Source: an uncultured Pelagibacteraceae bacterium (GTDB lineage: Bacteria > Pseudomonadota > Alphaproteobacteria > Pelagibacterales > Pelagibacteraceae). Taken from it: 55,141 nt of DNA. Position 1 is the stretch's first letter, and each line of letters starts with the position of its first letter. Under the pieces are notes generated by a model. That model saw only the letters and a list, made by a program, of their open reading frames with translations. It did no database searches and was not told where the DNA came from. Of the stretch, positions 8,238 to 16,631 are shown in pieces. Location: the NCBI GenBank assembly GCA_902624045.1, contig CACNVX010000006.1:1-55141 (forward strand). Direction: 5' to 3'. Both the position numbers and the translations under genes were made by a program.

Positions 8238-8468
8238 TTACCAATCGGTAATATTGCTTTTATGATCGTTAGCACCATGTCTTTTTCTAGCTAGTCTATC
8301 AAGTTCTTCTCTTTCAGATTTAGCTGTTAAAACATGCCAACCAACCCATAAAATTATAGCTAGTATAACAAGTATACCCTCACTAGATCCAGCACCAGGA
8401 TAAACAGCACCAGCAACTTCCTCAGCTGGTTTGTTAAGGTGATCTATCCAGTTTGTAACTGTAGCCAT
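8238..8468 (-). CDS. Small membrane protein encoded directly after amt, 76 residues
   Basis: This protein has an amphipathic N-terminus (M-A-T-V-T-N-W-I-D-H-L-N-K), one clear transmembrane helix at about residues 30-48 (G-I-L-V-I-L-A-I-I-L-W-V-G-W-H-V-L) and a highly charged C-terminal tail (K-S-E-R-E-E-L-D-R-L-A-R-K-R-H). It starts 13 bases after the amt stop on the same strand and is followed at once by the operon terminator, so it should be made with the transporter. No GlnK gene, the usual Amt partner, is visible here. It may be an Amt accessory or regulatory subunit, which is inference from position only. Confidence 0.72.
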   Translation of the reverse strand: MATVTNWIDHLNKPAEEVAGAVYPGAGSSEGILVILAIILWVGWHVLTAKSEREELDRLARKRHGANDHKSNITDW

Positions 8469-8481
8469 ATATTACTCTCCT

Positions 8482-9882
8482 TTACCTGGTTGAGGACGCA
8501 ACTGCTTTTTCATCTTCCTTAGCAGTCTCCATTATTTCATAGTCTAGTCCAGCTATCTCAACTTCACGAGGGATTCTTAATTTACCCATACCATGAAGCA
8601 CTCTAGCTATGACATAGCCCGGTATTAGTCCAAGAACAACGAACATTATTAATGCACCGATGAATTGACCTAATGGGTTTATTGAAGCGTAAGTAGTTCC
8701 ATCCCACATAGCGCCAACACTGTAACCAGAAGCTGGGTAACCATTTAAGACAAATCCACATATCACTAGACCTATAAATCCGGCATAACCGTGAACTGCA
8801 ACTGCACCAACTGCATCATCAATTTTGAACTTACGTTCAACCCAATAATGTAGTTTATATGAAATCACAACACCAATCATACCAATGATCATTGCTTGAA
8901 TTGGATGATATAAATCATTTCCAGCTGAAGCACATATGATACCTGCTAGTCCACTTGAGTAAGTCCAGAAAGGATCACCTTTCGCAATCCAATATCCAGC
9001 CAATAATCCTCCTGATAGTGACATCAAGAAGTTAAAGGTGATACCACTAAGTGTAGTCGGGGTTACATAAATGTTCGTTGCTGTCCAATAAGATATGCCC
9101 TCCATACCATATTCAGGCCCCAGATCAAAAATTGGTATATTACAAGCTGCATAAAATCCCCAGAAACCAGTATAAATTAAGAATAATCCAATTGTTACTA
9201 GCCAAGGGTTTCTTGGTCCAATGTTTCTTGGTTCACCACTCGATGAAAATTTTCCAATTCGTGGTCCTAAAACCATTAAAACACCTAAAGCAAATCCACC
9301 TGCAATTGCATGAATTACTCCTGAAGCATATGCATCATGATATCCCAAAAGTTTTAACATCCAGCCATCAAAGTGCCATCCCCAGGCTGCATCTATTACC
9401 CAGAATACAGATCCAATTGCAATTGCTAAAATTCCAAATGCAAAAGTTGTTATTCTTTCAATAATTGCTCCTGACACGATAGAAGCAGCAGTCCATGAGA
9501 ATAATAAGAATGCAGCCCAGAAGACACCCGAAATATGGTCTCCTAGATTTACAGCCATTAAATCACTTGTTGCCGTATACCATGTTGCACTAAACGCGGA
9601 CTCGTCTGTAATAAGAGCAGAACTCTCATTCATTATTGATGGTGCTAAACCCGGTCCTGTAGGAAAAGCCCAATATATCCACCAACCAAATAAAAACCAC
9701 GTTACTGTTACCAAGGGTATCAGCATAGTATTTTTCATAAGAGTATGTTGATGGTGTTTGTATCGAGAAGCTCCAACTTCATACATACAGAAACCGACGT
9801 GAATTAAAAACATCAGCACCACTGTTACCCAGTAGTAAAACTCTGTAAATATGGTTGTAAGAGCACCTAACTGATCAGTCAT
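8482..9882 (-). CDS. amt: Ammonium / methylammonium transporter family protein (Amt)
   Basis: This 466-residue inner-membrane protein has about eleven hydrophobic segments. The substrate-conducting twin histidines are visible as H191 in A-S-G-V-I-H-A-I-A-G-G and H364 in A-V-A-V-H-G-Y-A-G-F, and the ammonium-recruiting Asp is D183, eight residues before H191 as in E. coli AmtB. It is longer than AmtB after signal removal. It lacks a classic signal peptide and has an unusual W- and G-rich region at residues 60-75. The neighbours (glutamine-synthetase-like and glutamate-synthase-like subunits) suggest that the substrate is assimilated into glutamate derivatives. It could move ammonium, methylammonium or both; sequence alone does not decide. 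Confidence 0.88.
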   Translation of the reverse strand: MTDQLGALTTIFTEFYYWVTVVLMFLIHVGFCMYEVGASRYKHHQHTLMKNTMLIPLVTVTWFLFGWWIYWAFPTGPGLAPSIMNESSALITDESAFSATWYTATSDLMAVNLGDHISGVFWAAFLLFSWTAASIVSGAIIERITTFAFGILAIAIGSVFWVIDAAWGWHFDGWMLKLLGYHDAYASGVIHAIAGGFALGVLMVLGPRIGKFSSSGEPRNIGPRNPWLVTIGLFLIYTGFWGFYAACNIPIFDLGPEYGMEGISYWTATNIYVTPTTLSGITFNFLMSLSGGLLAGYWIAKGDPFWTYSSGLAGIICASAGNDLYHPIQAMIIGMIGVVISYKLHYWVERKFKIDDAVGAVAVHGYAGFIGLVICGFVLNGYPASGYSVGAMWDGTTYASINPLGQFIGALIMFVVLGLIPGYVIARVLHGMGKLRIPREVEIAGLDYEIMETAKEDEKAVASSTR

Positions 9883-10007
9883 ATTCTCTCTCCATATTAG
9901 TTTATTAGAATCCTATAAAATTAATTGATTCGATACAAATATAAAAAATGACTAAAAACCTCTAAGTACAATAGCTTTTTAAAAATTATCAACTATTGAT
10001 TGTAAAT

Positions 10008-10424
10008 TTAAAATTTTAAGTATGCTTTTTTCAAATCAACAAGAGGATGCTTTGGTGACATTTGAAATTTAACTAAAAGTTCTCTTGCAATCATATCTCT
10101 ATCTTGTTGATTGTTTGGAAGTTTAATTGACTTTGGAATTGTAACCCAACCATTTGCATTTCTACAAAATACTGCTGGTCTATCTTCTTCGTAACCCATA
10201 TGAACATCTTCAAGCCAATTCAAATCATCCCATCCCATTGCCTCTATATATTTTTTTAGAAATGGTGTGATTTTGCTGTAGTCAGGTAAAAGGTTTACAT
10301 CATATCGGTAACCAATCGATTGACCGATCATTTTTTCTCTAGCTGTTTCTGCTTTTTTTCCTAATTGACCTTTAATCTCTTTTTCTTTTGCTTTAACTAA
10401 CTTTTTACCCTTTTTTTTGGCCAT
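10008..10424 (-). CDS. Uncharacterised 138-residue protein in the glxBCD-amt operon
   Basis: This soluble protein starts with a lysine-rich stretch (residues 1-32), then a compact domain with Y-R-Y-D-V-N-L-L-P-D-Y, W-D-D-L-N-W-L-E-D-V-H-M-G-Y and N-A-N-G-W-V-T-I-P segments, rich in Trp, Asp and Tyr. There is no membrane helix or signal peptide. Its start lies 11 bases after the glxD-like stop, and amt follows 125 bases later, so it is almost certainly expressed with the module. I recognise no domain. The first module (mgsABC-gmaS) has no equivalent, which makes it a possible marker for the divergent system. Confidence 0.65.
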   Translation of the reverse strand: MAKKKGKKLVKAKEKEIKGQLGKKAETAREKMIGQSIGYRYDVNLLPDYSKITPFLKKYIEAMGWDDLNWLEDVHMGYEEDRPAVFCRNANGWVTIPKSIKLPNNQQDRDMIARELLVKFQMSPKHPLVDLKKAYLKF

Positions 10425-10435
10425 AGTTATTACCC

Positions 10436-11848
10436 TTATATTTTATGGTAGTTATCAACTCCAACTGTATAGTTAGTTCCTGCAAGTGGAACTTTAGCTA
10501 ATGCTGAAGCTTCAGATGTAAGTGCAGCTAAATCTTCAGGCTCTAGCGAGTGAATATTTGTTTTACCACAAGCTCTTGCTAGAAGTTGAGCTTCTAACGT
10601 CATTGAATGAAGATAATTGTAAACTCTCAGTGCAGCATCATCTGGATTTAACCTTGCTCTCAATTTTGGATCTTGAGTTGCAACACCCACTGGACATCTT
10701 CCAGTGTGACAGTGATAACACTCACCTGCTTTTACTCCCATTTCTTTTTCAAAGTTCGCTTCAGGAATATCTTTATTACAATTTAATGCGATCATTGAAC
10801 CAGTACCAATCGCAATTGCATCAGCTCCTAGAGCTAAGGCCTTTGCCATATCTGCACCATCTCTTACACCACCAGCATAAATTAATGTTACTTTTCCAGT
10901 CTTACCAACATCATCGATTGCTCTTCTTGCCTCTCTAATTGCTGCAATACCTGGAATACCAGTATTTGCAGCAGCTATGTGTGGACCTGCACCAGTTGAA
11001 CCTTCCATTCCATCTAGATAAATAGAGTCAGGATCACATTTTGCGGCCATCCGTACGTCATCATAAACTTTAGATGCACCTAATTTTAATTGAATTGGTA
11101 CTTTATTTTTAGTCAATTGTCTTAGCTCTTCAACTTTTAAAGCCAAATCATCTGGACCTAACCAGTCTGGGTGCCTAGCAGGAGATCGTTGATCAATACC
11201 GGATGGTAAAGACCTCATTTCAGCAACTTGGTCGGTTACTTTTTGCCCCATTAAGTGACCACCCATTCCAACTTTTTGTCCCTGTCCGATGAAAACTTCA
11301 ATACCATCAGCTAATTGTGCGTGATGAGGATTAAAACCATATCTTGATTGAATACATTGATAATACCACTTCTCAGAATATCTTCTTTCGTCTGGTATCA
11401 TTCCACCTTCTCCAGAACATGTTGCACTACCAGCCATTGTTGCTCCTCTTGCTAAAGCAGTTTTAGCTTCGTAAGAAAGTGCCCCAAAACTCATCCCAGT
11501 TATGTAAACAGGAATATCTAGTTCAATTGGATTTTCACATCTTGGACCAATTACAGTTTTAGTTTCACATTTTTCTCTATAACCTTCGATCACAAATCTT
11601 GTTAATGTACCTGGTAAGAAAACTAAATCATCAAATGTAGGAATTTTTTTCATTAGCGCCATACCACGCATCCTGTATCTTCCCAATTGAGATTTAATAT
11701 GAATATCGTCAATTACTTCTGGAGTAAAAATAGCGTTGTGTCCTAATAAACTTTTATTCCTTTTACCTTCTTCGTGAACGTGAACGTCAGCTTTTCCGCC
11801 AACGCCTTTTCCATTTTTTTTAATTTTTTTTGACTTTTTCTTAGGCAT
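10436..11848 (-). CDS. glxD: FMN-binding glutamate synthase-like subunit of the divergent module (GlxD/MgsC paralogue)
   Basis: This is the glutamate synthase FMN barrel subunit, 470 residues, 28 longer than the MgsC paralogue because of a lysine-rich N-terminal extension. Barrel motifs are present: G-M-S-F-G-A-L-S (118-125), I-G-Q-G-Q-K-V-G-M-G-G, H-P-D-W-L-G-P-D-D-L, L-D-G-M-E-G-S-T and Y-A-G-G-V-R-D-G-A-D. Unlike MgsC it keeps a cysteine cluster, C377-x2-C380-x4-C385, followed by P-V-G-V-A-T-Q, at the position of the iron-sulfur cysteines of GltB. It may thus take electrons through an Fe-S centre. The start overlaps the GXGXG subunit stop by one base. It could be an NMG synthase, a glutamate synthase, or an enzyme for another amide. 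Confidence 0.8.
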   Translation of the reverse strand: MPKKKSKKIKKNGKGVGGKADVHVHEEGKRNKSLLGHNAIFTPEVIDDIHIKSQLGRYRMRGMALMKKIPTFDDLVFLPGTLTRFVIEGYREKCETKTVIGPRCENPIELDIPVYITGMSFGALSYEAKTALARGATMAGSATCSGEGGMIPDERRYSEKWYYQCIQSRYGFNPHHAQLADGIEVFIGQGQKVGMGGHLMGQKVTDQVAEMRSLPSGIDQRSPARHPDWLGPDDLALKVEELRQLTKNKVPIQLKLGASKVYDDVRMAAKCDPDSIYLDGMEGSTGAGPHIAAANTGIPGIAAIREARRAIDDVGKTGKVTLIYAGGVRDGADMAKALALGADAIAIGTGSMIALNCNKDIPEANFEKEMGVKAGECYHCHTGRCPVGVATQDPKLRARLNPDDAALRVYNYLHSMTLEAQLLARACGKTNIHSLEPEDLAALTSEASALAKVPLAGTNYTVGVDNYHKI

Positions 11849-12702
11849 TAAATTGCTCCCTTCTTCTCTGTAGGCTCCAAATTATCATAATTCCAAAGTT
11901 TTTTACCTGCTACAATTTTTTTCATTTTACTTACATCAAAATTTTCACCAATCTCAGCAACTTTAAGTTTTCTTTTTAACCAATCTTGATCACTTGATGT
12001 TAATTCTGAATCTACTGCATCACTACCATAAGATCCTATTTCGCCACCTACGAAAATTGTCCCATCATACATAGAGTCCCCTAGGTTTATTCCCACATCT
12101 CCAAGGATAATAATTCTTCCTCTTTGCATCATAAAACCCGTAAAGGCACCAGCATCTCCACCAATTATTATGGTGCCACCTTTCATATCAATACCAGTTC
12201 TTGCTCCAACGCTACCTTTGCAAATTAGGTCTCCACCTCTTATAGCAGCTCCGAAGCATGATCCTGCATTCTTTTCAATCACTACTTTTCCTGCCATTAA
12301 GTTTTCTGCGCATGACCATCCAACTCTACCATTAATTCTAACTATAGGACCATCACATGAGCCCATTCCAAAATATCCTAAGCTTCCCTCAAAAATTAGG
12401 TTTAATTTATTTAAGATACCAACTCCAAGACTATGCTTTCCTTGGGGATTTTTTATTACAATAGTCCCATACCCTTGGCTCATTAAGTTATCTATTTCTT
12501 TATTTGCCTCAGGGGCAGTCATATCTTTTACATCTAAATCAGTTCTTTTATTAAAATCAACGTCATAGGTTCCAAAATAATAAAAGTTCTCAGCTTCGTC
12601 AGGATTAAAAAATTTCTGCTGGGTTCTACCAGTAAGCACTTCAGTGTGCATACCCATTTCTTGGGCTTTAGTTTTTTTAGTTACATTTTTTAAATTCGCC
12701 AT
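11848..12702 (-). CDS. glxC: GXGXG beta-helix subunit of the divergent module (GlxC/MgsB paralogue)
   Basis: The 284 residues have a polar N-terminal extension of about 80 residues and then the glycine-rich beta-helix rungs of the glutamate synthase GXGXG domain (for example L-G-Y-F-G-M-G-S-C-D-G, V-G-W-S-C-A-E-N-L-M-A-G, V-G-A-R-T-G-I-D-M-K-G-G, A-G-A-F-T-G-F-M-M-Q-R-G). It should act as the scaffold between the amidotransferase and FMN subunits. It overlaps the upstream amidotransferase gene by 13 bases, and its stop overlaps the FMN subunit start by one base, a tightly coupled trio. The N-terminal extension distinguishes it from MgsB at 6448-7131. Confidence 0.8.
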   Translation of the reverse strand: MANLKNVTKKTKAQEMGMHTEVLTGRTQQKFFNPDEAENFYYFGTYDVDFNKRTDLDVKDMTAPEANKEIDNLMSQGYGTIVIKNPQGKHSLGVGILNKLNLIFEGSLGYFGMGSCDGPIVRINGRVGWSCAENLMAGKVVIEKNAGSCFGAAIRGGDLICKGSVGARTGIDMKGGTIIIGGDAGAFTGFMMQRGRIIILGDVGINLGDSMYDGTIFVGGEIGSYGSDAVDSELTSSDQDWLKRKLKVAEIGENFDVSKMKKIVAGKKLWNYDNLEPTEKKGAI

Positions 12703-13634
12703 ACTTTAACCTCCCCGTCAAATGGATCGTAAGTATCAATTTCTTGTGGTAACACAGATCTTATCGCGATTTCTTCTGATCCCATTGCCACTAAATCATC
12801 TGACTCATACAAAACTAGAGGTTTTGCTGCCATTGTATCTTTTGCCATTCCTAAAGAGTCTTTAGTTGCAACAAAATAAGTAAATACACCATCAAGACCA
12901 GTTAAAGAATCTTTCATTCCTTCTTCAAGAGATGCTCCCTCTCTCATTTTTTGTGCAATATACACAGCTATAAGTTCTGAGTCACACTCAGACATAAATC
13001 TCATTCCTTTATTTTCTAATGCTCTTCTATTATTCCAATAATTTGTAAGTTGACCATTGTGGACTACCGAAACGTCACTAAAAGGATAGCCCCAGAAAGG
13101 GTGGGCTGATTTAATATCAACACCTGACTCAGTTGCCATTCTAGCATGACCTATTGCGTGGGTTCCTACTAGTTTATCTAAAGAGTATCTATCACAAACA
13201 GCTTTTGCATTTCCAAGATCTTTAATAACTTCTAAAGATTTCCCCATAGATAGAATTTCAACACCAGGTATACTTTCAATAGTTTGAGAAAAATTAAGAA
13301 GGTCCTTTACATCATAATCTATTTCATATCTTAAAGAGTAAGGTAAAGTTCTTTCCTCTTTTACTACTTTAGCCCCTAATTCAGCTAAAGTTTGATCTAC
13401 TATCTTTTTTCTTTCATCATAAACAGAAACATCCTCCATAACCGAAGATGAACCTTCACCAACGTTTTCACCAACTTTGAAACGCATTATAAAATGTTTG
13501 CCGTCAGTATCTCCGTATAAGGCATATCCTGTTGAGTCTTCTCCTCTATGTTTTAATGCTTGGAGCATTCCTTGTAATTCACTACCAACATTAGAAGATT
13601 TACCTCTATGAATTAAACCTGCTATTCCGCACAT
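12690..13634 (-). CDS. glxB: Class II glutamine amidotransferase subunit of the divergent module (GlxB/MgsA paralogue)
   Basis: This 314-residue protein opens M-C-G-I-A-G-L-I-H, giving the N-terminal nucleophile Cys. It continues with the amidotransferase segments L-K-H-R-G-E-D-S-T-G-Y-A, G-H-A-R-M-A-T-E-S-G, V-H-N-G-Q-L-T-N-Y and E-C-D-S-E-L-I-A. It probably strips the amide nitrogen (ammonia or an alkylamine) from a gamma-glutamyl amide and passes it to the FMN subunit. Compared with MgsA it is 20 residues longer and its middle region is quite different, so the two are old paralogues rather than a recent duplication. It follows the glnT-like gene with a 30-base gap. Confidence 0.8.
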   Translation of the reverse strand: MCGIAGLIHRGKSSNVGSELQGMLQALKHRGEDSTGYALYGDTDGKHFIMRFKVGENVGEGSSSVMEDVSVYDERKKIVDQTLAELGAKVVKEERTLPYSLRYEIDYDVKDLLNFSQTIESIPGVEILSMGKSLEVIKDLGNAKAVCDRYSLDKLVGTHAIGHARMATESGVDIKSAHPFWGYPFSDVSVVHNGQLTNYWNNRRALENKGMRFMSECDSELIAVYIAQKMREGASLEEGMKDSLTGLDGVFTYFVATKDSLGMAKDTMAAKPLVLYESDDLVAMGSEEIAIRSVLPQEIDTYDPFDGEVKVWRI

Positions 13635-13664
13635 AATATATTTATACCCTTTCTATTTATTGAC

Positions 13665-15134
13665 CTACGGTAGACAATCGAGATAAGTATCCAGATCCCA
13701 CTGTGTGGTTGCACCAAGGAATCTTTCCCACTCATCATTTTTATACCAATGGAAAACTTTGTACATTTCATCTGGCATTGCAGATTTGATTACTTCATCT
13801 TCCGCAAGTCTATCCAAAGCTTCACCTAGGCTTAATGGAAGTTTTTTAACATCTTTTCCTGCTTTTTGAGCTTCATAAATATTTCTAGATTCAGGAGCTG
13901 CTGGTTTCATTTTTTTACTTATACCTTCGTCACAAGCTTTCAATAAAGCGGCACCTAACAAGTAAGGATTATGCATAGAGTCCACCGATCTATATTCAAA
14001 TCTTCCTGGAGCAGACACTCTTAATCCACAGGTTCTGTTTTGATATCCCCAGTCAGCATAAACAGGAGCCCAAAATCCTTGGTCCCATAATCTTCTATAA
14101 GAATTTACAGTTGAAGATCCAAGAGCAGTTAATGCAGGTAAATGTTTCATAATACCTGCTATTGATTGTAAACCAATTTTTCCTGGCAATTGCGGATCTT
14201 TAGTATCAGGCATAAAAGTATTCTTTCCACCTGAAACATAGCTAAATACCTCATCAACACCTGGCAAAGATTTATGACCTAACTTGTTTACAGAAATCTT
14301 TCCACCTTTCCATAATGACATGTTTGTATGACAACCACTTGCAGATACACCCATAAATGGTTTAGTCATAAAGCATGCTATTAAACCATGTTCTCTTGCA
14401 ACTTGTGCACAAATTTGTCTGTAAGTAGATAATCTATCTGCATTTCTTAAGACATTGTCGAAAGTCCAATTAAGCTCTAGTTGTCCTGGAGCATCCTCAT
14501 GATCACCTTGTATCATATCTAAGCCCATAGCATTAGAGTATTCAATTACTTTCATAAAAACAGGTCTTAACGACTCAAATTGATCGATATGATAACAGAA
14601 TGGTTTTGAAAAACCTTTTCCAGTTGGAGTGCCGTCTTGATTTTTTGTTAACCACATCATTTCGGGTTCAGTACCAACTCTTAACTCTAGTCCATGTTTT
14701 TTTTGAAATTCATCCATAAAAATTCTTAAATTTCCTCTACAATCAGATGTTAGGTGACCTCCTGGATTTTCTCTTTCTTCTCGGTTTCTAAAACATGTAC
14801 AAAATACCCTTCCAACTCTTTTATCCCATGGTAACTGAACGAAAGTTTCTGGATCTGGAATTCCAACCAACTCCATTGCCTCTGGTCCATAACCAATGTA
14901 ATTATTATGACGATCTAAAAATAAGTTTGCAGTCGATCCATAAACTAATTGAAAACCTTTTTCTGCAGTTCTTTCCCAATGATCTGCGGGTATTCCTTTA
15001 CCAACAACTCTGCCTGTTACAGATATAAATTGAAAATAAATATAAGTTATTCCTAATTCTTTAATTTTTTCTCTAACTCTTTTAACCAGCTTTGCTCTAC
15101 CTGGTTGATTAACATGTTTTTCTAAATCAGTCAT
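13665..15134 (-). CDS. glnT: GlnT-type glutamine synthetase family protein, divergent paralogue of GmaS
   Basis: This 489-residue ATP-dependent ligase has the glutamine-synthetase fold. Catalytic segments are present: V-G-T-E-P-E-M-M-W (metal-binding Glu), Q-G-D-H-E-D-A-P-G-Q-L-E-L-N-W, G-C-H-T-N-M-S-L-W and a final R-x-E-x-R-S-V-D. It is 48 residues longer than the GmaS at 3757-5082 and has different loops, such as a Cys-rich V-F-C-T-C-F-R-N-R-E-E region. It heads a glnT-glxBCD order that mirrors gmaS-mgsABC but with the ligase first. It may make gamma-glutamylmethylamide, glutamine or another gamma-glutamyl amide. The family is certain, the amine is not. Confidence 0.78.
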   Translation of the reverse strand: MTDLEKHVNQPGRAKLVKRVREKIKELGITYIYFQFISVTGRVVGKGIPADHWERTAEKGFQLVYGSTANLFLDRHNNYIGYGPEAMELVGIPDPETFVQLPWDKRVGRVFCTCFRNREERENPGGHLTSDCRGNLRIFMDEFQKKHGLELRVGTEPEMMWLTKNQDGTPTGKGFSKPFCYHIDQFESLRPVFMKVIEYSNAMGLDMIQGDHEDAPGQLELNWTFDNVLRNADRLSTYRQICAQVAREHGLIACFMTKPFMGVSASGCHTNMSLWKGGKISVNKLGHKSLPGVDEVFSYVSGGKNTFMPDTKDPQLPGKIGLQSIAGIMKHLPALTALGSSTVNSYRRLWDQGFWAPVYADWGYQNRTCGLRVSAPGRFEYRSVDSMHNPYLLGAALLKACDEGISKKMKPAAPESRNIYEAQKAGKDVKKLPLSLGEALDRLAEDEVIKSAMPDEMYKVFHWYKNDEWERFLGATTQWDLDTYLDCLP

Positions 15135-15201
15135 TTTCCCCCTTTTGAATTTCTAGACCAAAAAGGTAACTGAAAAAAAAACGTTTGTCTACTTAGATAA
15201 A

Positions 15202-16530
15202 TTAACTCCAAGGAAACGGACTGTTCGAAGTGGGGTGAAGTTCCCCCTTAGCGTAACGATCGTATCTAAACGGTTTTAATAAGTCACTTTCTTGACCTAA
15301 AATTTCTTGAGCAACTAAATGTCCAACACCAATCATTTTATAGCCATGGTTAGCGTCAGCAATCATATAAACATTTTCAAAAAATCTATCAAATATTGGG
15401 AAAGAGTCAGGTGTTAAACAACCAAGACCACCTGATGGACCTTTTCTATACAAATTAGATTTTCCTTCAAACCTTTTTTGAATGTGTGCAAGTGCTGATG
15501 TCCACATGTCAGCAAATTTATCTGTCGTTTGATACTCAGGGGATTCTATTCCATAAGGATCAACGTTAACTTGATCAAAATGTTTTTGAACAATATATGG
15601 AGATGTTCCTCCTTGAACTCCCAATCCTTCTATGTCGGGTTTATAATAAATACCCCAAAGTTCATCAGTTATTAATTTTTTATCTTTATCAGAATATAAG
15701 GGTGCATCTGTATCTACATGAATTACTGGAGGCTGTTTGCCATCGTTAGTTTTTAAATAATCTGCATCAACTCCCAGTACACCTTCTTGTAAAAACCAAT
15801 ATTTCCACATTTCGACTTCATGCATTTTACCATCTTTGCCTTTGATCTCTGTTGATTTAGGCAACTCGAGCATGTTCCAAAAATCTCTTACCCATGGACC
15901 TGCACCAACAACAACCTGATCACATTCTATGGTCCCTAAATTTGTAACTACTCCAGTGACTGCATTACTATTACTGCCTCTTTTAAAACCTGTTACAGTT
16001 ACACCTTTGTGAACATTTACACCATTTGAATTCGCTTTACTCTCAAGAGCTTTAATTGAATCTTTATTAAAAGCGTAACCACCTTTTTTTTCATGCAGTA
16101 CAGAGGTTATACCTTTAGCTTGCCAATCATCAAAAATACCTTTCATGTAATTTGAACAATCCTTTTCACCTTCGATAAAAACTGAGTCATATCCAATTGC
16201 TTTTTGTTGATTATAAATACTTGCTACATCTTCATGCATTACTTCTGGTGATATTTGCATATATCCAACAGGATTATACTTAAACGCTTTAGGATCACTT
16301 TCCCAAACTGAAACCGAATGTGCCATAAGCTCTCTCATAGCTGGTTGAAAATAATTATTTCTAACAACTCCACAGGCAATTCCACTTGCACCTGCTGCAG
16401 TATCTTTTTTTTCTAATACGATTACATCACCTGGATTTTTATATGTTTCAGAAAGTTTCCATGCAGTACTTAAACCGTGTATTCCACCACCAATAATAAC
16501 TACTTTGGCTTTAGAAGGAAAAGTCGACAT
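15202..16530 (-). CDS. FAD-dependent oxidoreductase (DAO family, sarcosine oxidase beta-like)
   Basis: This 442-residue flavoprotein starts with a Rossmann dinucleotide site, V-V-I-I-G-G-G-I-H-G-L-S-T-A-W (residues 10-24), then E-K-K-D-T-A-A-G-A-S-G-I-A-C-G, and ends with a G-G-L-G-C-L-T-P-D-S-F-P-I-F-D segment and D-A-N-H-G-Y-K-M-I-G, the usual DAO-family C-terminal FAD loop. Relatives oxidise secondary or tertiary amines, especially N-methyl amino acids such as sarcosine. It is not one of the soxBDAG genes, which are elsewhere in this window. It precedes glnT on the same strand, so N-methylglutamate or a related N-alkyl amino acid is a plausible substrate. No signal peptide or membrane helix is seen. 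Confidence 0.75.
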   Translation of the reverse strand: MSTFPSKAKVVIIGGGIHGLSTAWKLSETYKNPGDVIVLEKKDTAAGASGIACGVVRNNYFQPAMRELMAHSVSVWESDPKAFKYNPVGYMQISPEVMHEDVASIYNQQKAIGYDSVFIEGEKDCSNYMKGIFDDWQAKGITSVLHEKKGGYAFNKDSIKALESKANSNGVNVHKGVTVTGFKRGSNSNAVTGVVTNLGTIECDQVVVGAGPWVRDFWNMLELPKSTEIKGKDGKMHEVEMWKYWFLQEGVLGVDADYLKTNDGKQPPVIHVDTDAPLYSDKDKKLITDELWGIYYKPDIEGLGVQGGTSPYIVQKHFDQVNVDPYGIESPEYQTTDKFADMWTSALAHIQKRFEGKSNLYRKGPSGGLGCLTPDSFPIFDRFFENVYMIADANHGYKMIGVGHLVAQEILGQESDLLKPFRYDRYAKGELHPTSNSPFPWS

Positions 16531-16631
16531 AACAAAACATTATTTTTTGGTAATGGTAATTAATATAATTTTTTATAGAACTAAAAATTATATATATAAT
16601 TTAGATATTTAGTTTTAAATTAAATTTATCG

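Noticed and set aside
9078..9464. 128-residue open frame on the plus strand inside amt.
   Set aside because: It is antisense to a well-supported gene, has low-complexity His/Leu/Gln composition and no ribosome binding site.
10522..10938. 138-residue plus-strand frame inside the FMN subunit gene.
   Set aside because: Its Leu/His-rich composition is what the reverse strand of this gene yields. Shadow frame.
5117..13634. The two mgs/glx sets as a recent tandem duplication.
   Set aside because: The paralogues differ in length, N-terminal extensions and key residues, so they are old paralogues or separately acquired sets.
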